Under the pieces are notes generated by a model that saw only the letters and a program-made list of their open reading frames with translations, did not search any database and was not told the DNA's origin. A DNA stretch of 9,223 nt from Desulfobacterales bacterium. Its GTDB lineage: Bacteria > Desulfobacterota > DSM-4660 > Desulfatiglandales > Desulfatiglandaceae. How positions within the stretch are numbered: the stretch's first letter is position 1; every line of letters starts with the position of its first letter. The translations under genes were made by a program, and so were the position numbers. The stretch covers positions 1 through 9,223 of the forward strand of contig JAKLQB010000606.1 of NCBI GenBank assembly GCA_022013615.1, given 5' to 3'. This document shows, one piece after another, positions 6,832-9,223 of this stretch.

Positions 6832-7638
6832 ATGTCTAAGAAAGCCCTGGTTGTTGATAACGATTTCTTTTTTGTGGAATTCCTTGCAGAGTTACTGGAA
6901 GCAAGGGGATACGAGGTTGCTAAGGCCTATGACGGTAAAGAGGGCATATCAAGACTTGAGGTGGAATCGTTTGATCTCCTTTTTGTGGATATCATAATGC
7001 CCAAAATAGATGGGAAAGAATTAATTAGATTTGCCCGCATGGAATTTCCCGACGCCAATTTCCATATTATCGCAGTGTCAGGGGCCATACTTGAGCAACT
7101 GAATGAAATCGATGAAATAGGTGCGGATTATTATATTGCAAAAGGGCCTATGGAACAAATGGCTAACCAGTTCAATGCATTTATGGACAAGGTAGAAAAT
7201 CAGGCCCTGCCTTTTCCATCCGACGAAAAATTTGTTAGACCGGAGAATCTTTTCGCAAGGACAGCTACAGTGGAATTGATTGAAACCGTCGATTTTCACA
7301 GGGCAATTACCGAGAGTGTCGGGATAGGAATCATAGTGATTGACACGGATACCAAGATCATAAGCATAAACTCATTTGGCCTTGAGATACTACAAAAACC
7401 TTTTGAGAAGTTGTTAAATCGTCCGATCACAACCGCATTTCCGGAAAAAATAAAAGCACAATTGATCGAGGCACTCAAGGGCGTGCTCCAAATGAAGGAG
7501 ACAAGAAAGATCACCTTTTTTGCTCCCATCCACTCTAAGAAAATACGAATAATCGTGTCGGTTCTCAATGTAAAGTGCGAAATTGCCGGTTGGGTTATAG
7601 CTATGGAGGAGACAGGTCAATGGGTAGAACAAGCATAA
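6832..7638 (+). CDS. REC-PAS response regulator without DNA-binding domain
   Basis: A 268-residue cytoplasmic protein. The receiver spans about 4-122: VVDND gives the acidic pocket Asp9/Asp11, Asp53 (LFVDIIMPK) is the phospho-acceptor, Ser83 is the switch residue and Lys104 the conserved lysine. Lys104 is followed by Gly (AKGP) instead of the usual Pro, and the pocket has Asn10. After a linker, about 153-262 looks like a PAS domain (AITESVGIGIIVIDTDTKIISINSFGLEIL, ending WVIAMEETG). It has no helix-turn-helix, GGDEF or kinase core, so output is likely through binding a partner. Its end overlaps the chemoreceptor gene by 19 bp and a CheW-like gene follows, so the likely role is to feed phosphorylation or PAS-sensed state into the chemosensory array. 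That role is inferred from neighbours. Functional family beyond REC and PAS is not recognised. Confidence 0.9.
   Translation: MSKKALVVDNDFFFVEFLAELLEARGYEVAKAYDGKEGISRLEVESFDLLFVDIIMPKIDGKELIRFARMEFPDANFHIIAVSGAILEQLNEIDEIGADYYIAKGPMEQMANQFNAFMDKVENQALPFPSDEKFVRPENLFARTATVELIETVDFHRAITESVGIGIIVIDTDTKIISINSFGLEILQKPFEKLLNRPITTAFPEKIKAQLIEALKGVLQMKETRKITFFAPIHSKKIRIIVSVLNVKCEIAGWVIAMEETGQWVEQA
7605..7610 (+). promoter_or_regulatory. Ribosome binding site of the chemoreceptor, inside the preceding gene
   Basis: GGAGGA lies nine bases before the ATG at 7620. This favours the ATG at 7620 over an in-frame upstream start at 7575, and points to translational coupling with the REC-PAS gene. Confidence 0.75.
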
Positions 7639-8879
7639 AGAACAAGTTAATCCTCAGCTTTTTATTATTGTTGTTGATTGTTATGGTGGTAGTTGGGGTA
7701 GTGAACCGAATGGCAAATGATTTTTATCTTGCCCAGGCAATTTCCACTGCCCTGGCCCTGGTCTCGGGGATTGTTTTCGGCAGTATTTTTTCCAGATCGC
7801 TTGTAAGAAGATTGAACAACCTCAGTAATGCTGCCAGAAAAATCAGCACCGGAGACCTCAGAGGGCAAATACCGCTTTTATCTAAAGATGAAGTCCGGGA
7901 TCTTGAAGAAATGTTTACAATGATGCTCGACGATCTCAGGGCTTTGATATCAGCGATGAAGAATGTCTTCTCCCAAATACAAGGAACCAATGCAAGTTTC
8001 ACCGAGCTGATAAAAGAAGTGTTGGCTAACAGCCAGGAAATAGATCAATCAGCGATGGCTATTATCAAATGTTCAGAAGAGCAGGCCCTAATTGTTCAAA
8101 AAACGTCTCTCAGGCTGGATAACGGGTTAACGCAGATGGACGAAATGGTCAGAAAATCGGCAGAGACGGTCTCCAAAATCAGTGAGGCAATAGTGAGGAC
8201 CGAAAAGGGGGAAGAAAACGCGCGGGAGACATTGAACCACCTGGAAAATGTGCTCAATCAGATGGTTGAATACGTTCAACCCATATATAGTCTGGCCCAA
8301 AAAGTGGAAAAAGTTAAAGTGGTTGTAAACATAATAGATGGTATTGCACAAAAGACTGATCTCCTTTCGCTAAATGCTTCAATTGAAGCAACAAGATCAG
8401 GTGAACTGGGGAAAGGGTTTGCTCTTGTTGCCGATGAAATAAGGGCCATGGCAGAAAATTCCAAACACTCCTCACAGCAGATAGGAAAGATAGTGGAGGG
8501 TATGTTAGAGGACAACAAAGCGGTTATGGAATCTTTAGAAAAAAGCCAGGCCGGTATCAATAAGGGGCGTGAGATTATCCATGGAATAGTGGAAACATTT
8601 GGTGAGATGCTATCCGGTGTTAAGGATATTTATGCTGAAGTCAAGGAAATAGAGGAAGTCACAAGCGCACAGGTGAACCAGATAAGAGGTCTTTTAAGCC
8701 ATTTTCAGGAGCTTTCGCAGCTTGCCCACAAAAATGTTGTTTTCACCCAGAAGACCAACGTAGCAACTAAAAAGCAGGAAGAAGACATGAAAGAAATTGC
8801 CAATGCCATGAAGTCCCTGAACATTCTTTCAGAAAATATGATGGACACCCAACGACGCTTCAGGCTTCCTGCGGAATAA
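7620..8879 (+). CDS. Methyl-accepting chemotaxis protein with minimal periplasmic loop
   Basis: A 419-residue chemoreceptor. Two hydrophobic helices at about 8-29 and 39-58 are separated by only some ten residues (RMANDFYLAQ), so there is no periplasmic ligand-binding domain. A HAMP domain follows at about 59-111. The rest is the long antiparallel coiled coil of the signalling domain, whose hairpin tip, at about 238-281, reads DGIAQKTDLLSLNASIEATRSGELGKGFALVADEIRAMAENS, matching the conserved MCP tip that contacts CheA and CheW. It differs from the canonical tip at several positions: KTDLLSLNASIEATRSGE where QTNLLALNAAIEAARAGE is usual. I see no C-terminal CheR/CheB-docking pentapeptide; it ends RRFRLPAE. 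The start at 7620 is supported by GGAGGA at 7605 and by the first transmembrane helix directly after a positive N-terminus. Signals may come from the membrane, through HAMP, or from the upstream REC-PAS protein. Confidence 0.93.
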   Translation: MGRTSIKNKLILSFLLLLLIVMVVVGVVNRMANDFYLAQAISTALALVSGIVFGSIFSRSLVRRLNNLSNAARKISTGDLRGQIPLLSKDEVRDLEEMFTMMLDDLRALISAMKNVFSQIQGTNASFTELIKEVLANSQEIDQSAMAIIKCSEEQALIVQKTSLRLDNGLTQMDEMVRKSAETVSKISEAIVRTEKGEENARETLNHLENVLNQMVEYVQPIYSLAQKVEKVKVVVNIIDGIAQKTDLLSLNASIEATRSGELGKGFALVADEIRAMAENSKHSSQQIGKIVEGMLEDNKAVMESLEKSQAGINKGREIIHGIVETFGEMLSGVKDIYAEVKEIEEVTSAQVNQIRGLLSHFQELSQLAHKNVVFTQKTNVATKKQEEDMKEIANAMKSLNILSENMMDTQRRFRLPAE

Positions 8880-8881
8880 CA

Positions 8882-9223
8882 ATGAAATGGTTTACCTTTG
8901 AGGCAGCAGGCGAATACCTGGCAATCGAGGCCCGGCATATCTACCGGGTGATTGATGAGGTCAAACCAACACCCGTTCCCCTTGTACCTTCCTGTCACAT
9001 GGGAATGATATATTGCCGGGGAGAGTTGTTCGATGTCATCGAAGTCGGAGCTCTCCTGGGACAGAGAAGAACCACATCTAAGAAAAATTCTCTTATTATT
9101 CTTTTAAGATGGAGCCATAAAAGATTGGCCCTGGTCCCTGATAAGATAACTGGCCTGATATGGATAGAGGATACCAGGGAGAAACAGACTGTTTATACTC
9201 AGGGGGAATATACTTTTCGGCTC
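8882..9223 (+). CDS. CheW-like adaptor (3'-partial)
   Basis: An open frame of 114 codons from ATG 8882 runs off the window end without a stop. It matches the CheW beta-barrel pattern: FTFEAAGEYLAIEARHIYRVID (strand, then 'YAI...V.EVI'), PVPLVPSCHMGMIYCRGELFDVIEVGALLG (the P..P....G....RG...PVIDL..LLG block), then SLIILLRWSHKRLALVPDKITGLIWIED, equivalent to the VD.V..V stretch. Arg46 fits the conserved Arg of the NLRG motif that contacts receptor and kinase. The canonical VIDL becomes VIEV here. CheW proteins couple chemoreceptors to the CheA kinase, and this gene starts two bases after the chemoreceptor stop, so they form one operon. The ribosome site is weak (GGA at 8873-8875), which suggests coupling. 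It could be a stand-alone CheW or the first domain of a longer protein; the window cannot decide. Confidence 0.85.
   Translation, partial: MKWFTFEAAGEYLAIEARHIYRVIDEVKPTPVPLVPSCHMGMIYCRGELFDVIEVGALLGQRRTTSKKNSLIILLRWSHKRLALVPDKITGLIWIEDTREKQTVYTQGEYTFRL

Overview
The window is a plus-strand signal-transduction cluster in which every gene I can support is a two-component or chemosensory protein. The make-up (very long PAS-rich kinases, a HisKA_2 kinase, a REC/PAS/HisKA/REC hybrid, a REC-HD-GYP protein, a chemoreceptor and a CheW-like adaptor), moderate GC with strong Shine-Dalgarno sequences, and junk-like GC-rich intergenic repeats suggest a sensory-rich Gram-negative bacterium, for example Desulfobacterota (deltaproteobacteria) or Nitrospirota. 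That placement is an inference from style; no phylogenetic marker is present.

Region 1 (1-5708) holds two giant sensor kinases one base apart. The first, probably entering from upstream of the window, has six PAS domains and a HisKA_2-type kinase core with no receiver. The second starts with a receiver, then three PAS domains, a classical HisKA plus ATPase core and a second receiver. The simplest wiring is a phosphorelay from kinase 1 to the N-terminal receiver of kinase 2, with kinase 2 then using its own C-terminal receiver. The first PAS domains of the two proteins are close paralogues, and the linkers between PAS domains are nearly identical at DNA level, as expected for genes that grow by PAS duplication and shuffling.

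Region 2 (5709-5904) is a short repeat island: four tandem GGGTTGC-type heptamers followed by two 39-bp direct repeats, each ending in a perfect GC hairpin. It keeps a reading frame open into the next gene, but a strong ribosome binding site places the real start at 5905.

Region 3 (5905-6741) is a REC-HD-GYP gene whose phosphodiesterase domain stops just where the second half (HHE...GSGYP and the helices after it) should be. An unrelated tail carrying a perfect hairpin replaces it, so the gene is probably a broken or remodelled c-di-GMP phosphodiesterase.

Region 4 (6742-9223) starts after a 90-bp AT-rich gap with a 17-bp perfect palindrome. It contains a REC-PAS single-output regulator, a methyl-accepting chemotaxis protein with almost no periplasmic loop that overlaps the regulator by 19 bp, and a CheW-like gene that runs off the window. 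These three look like the start of a chemosensory operon in which sensing is cytoplasmic or membrane-borne, or supplied by the PAS regulator. None of the four receiver domains is followed by a DNA-binding domain, so the cluster appears to act by protein-protein signalling.
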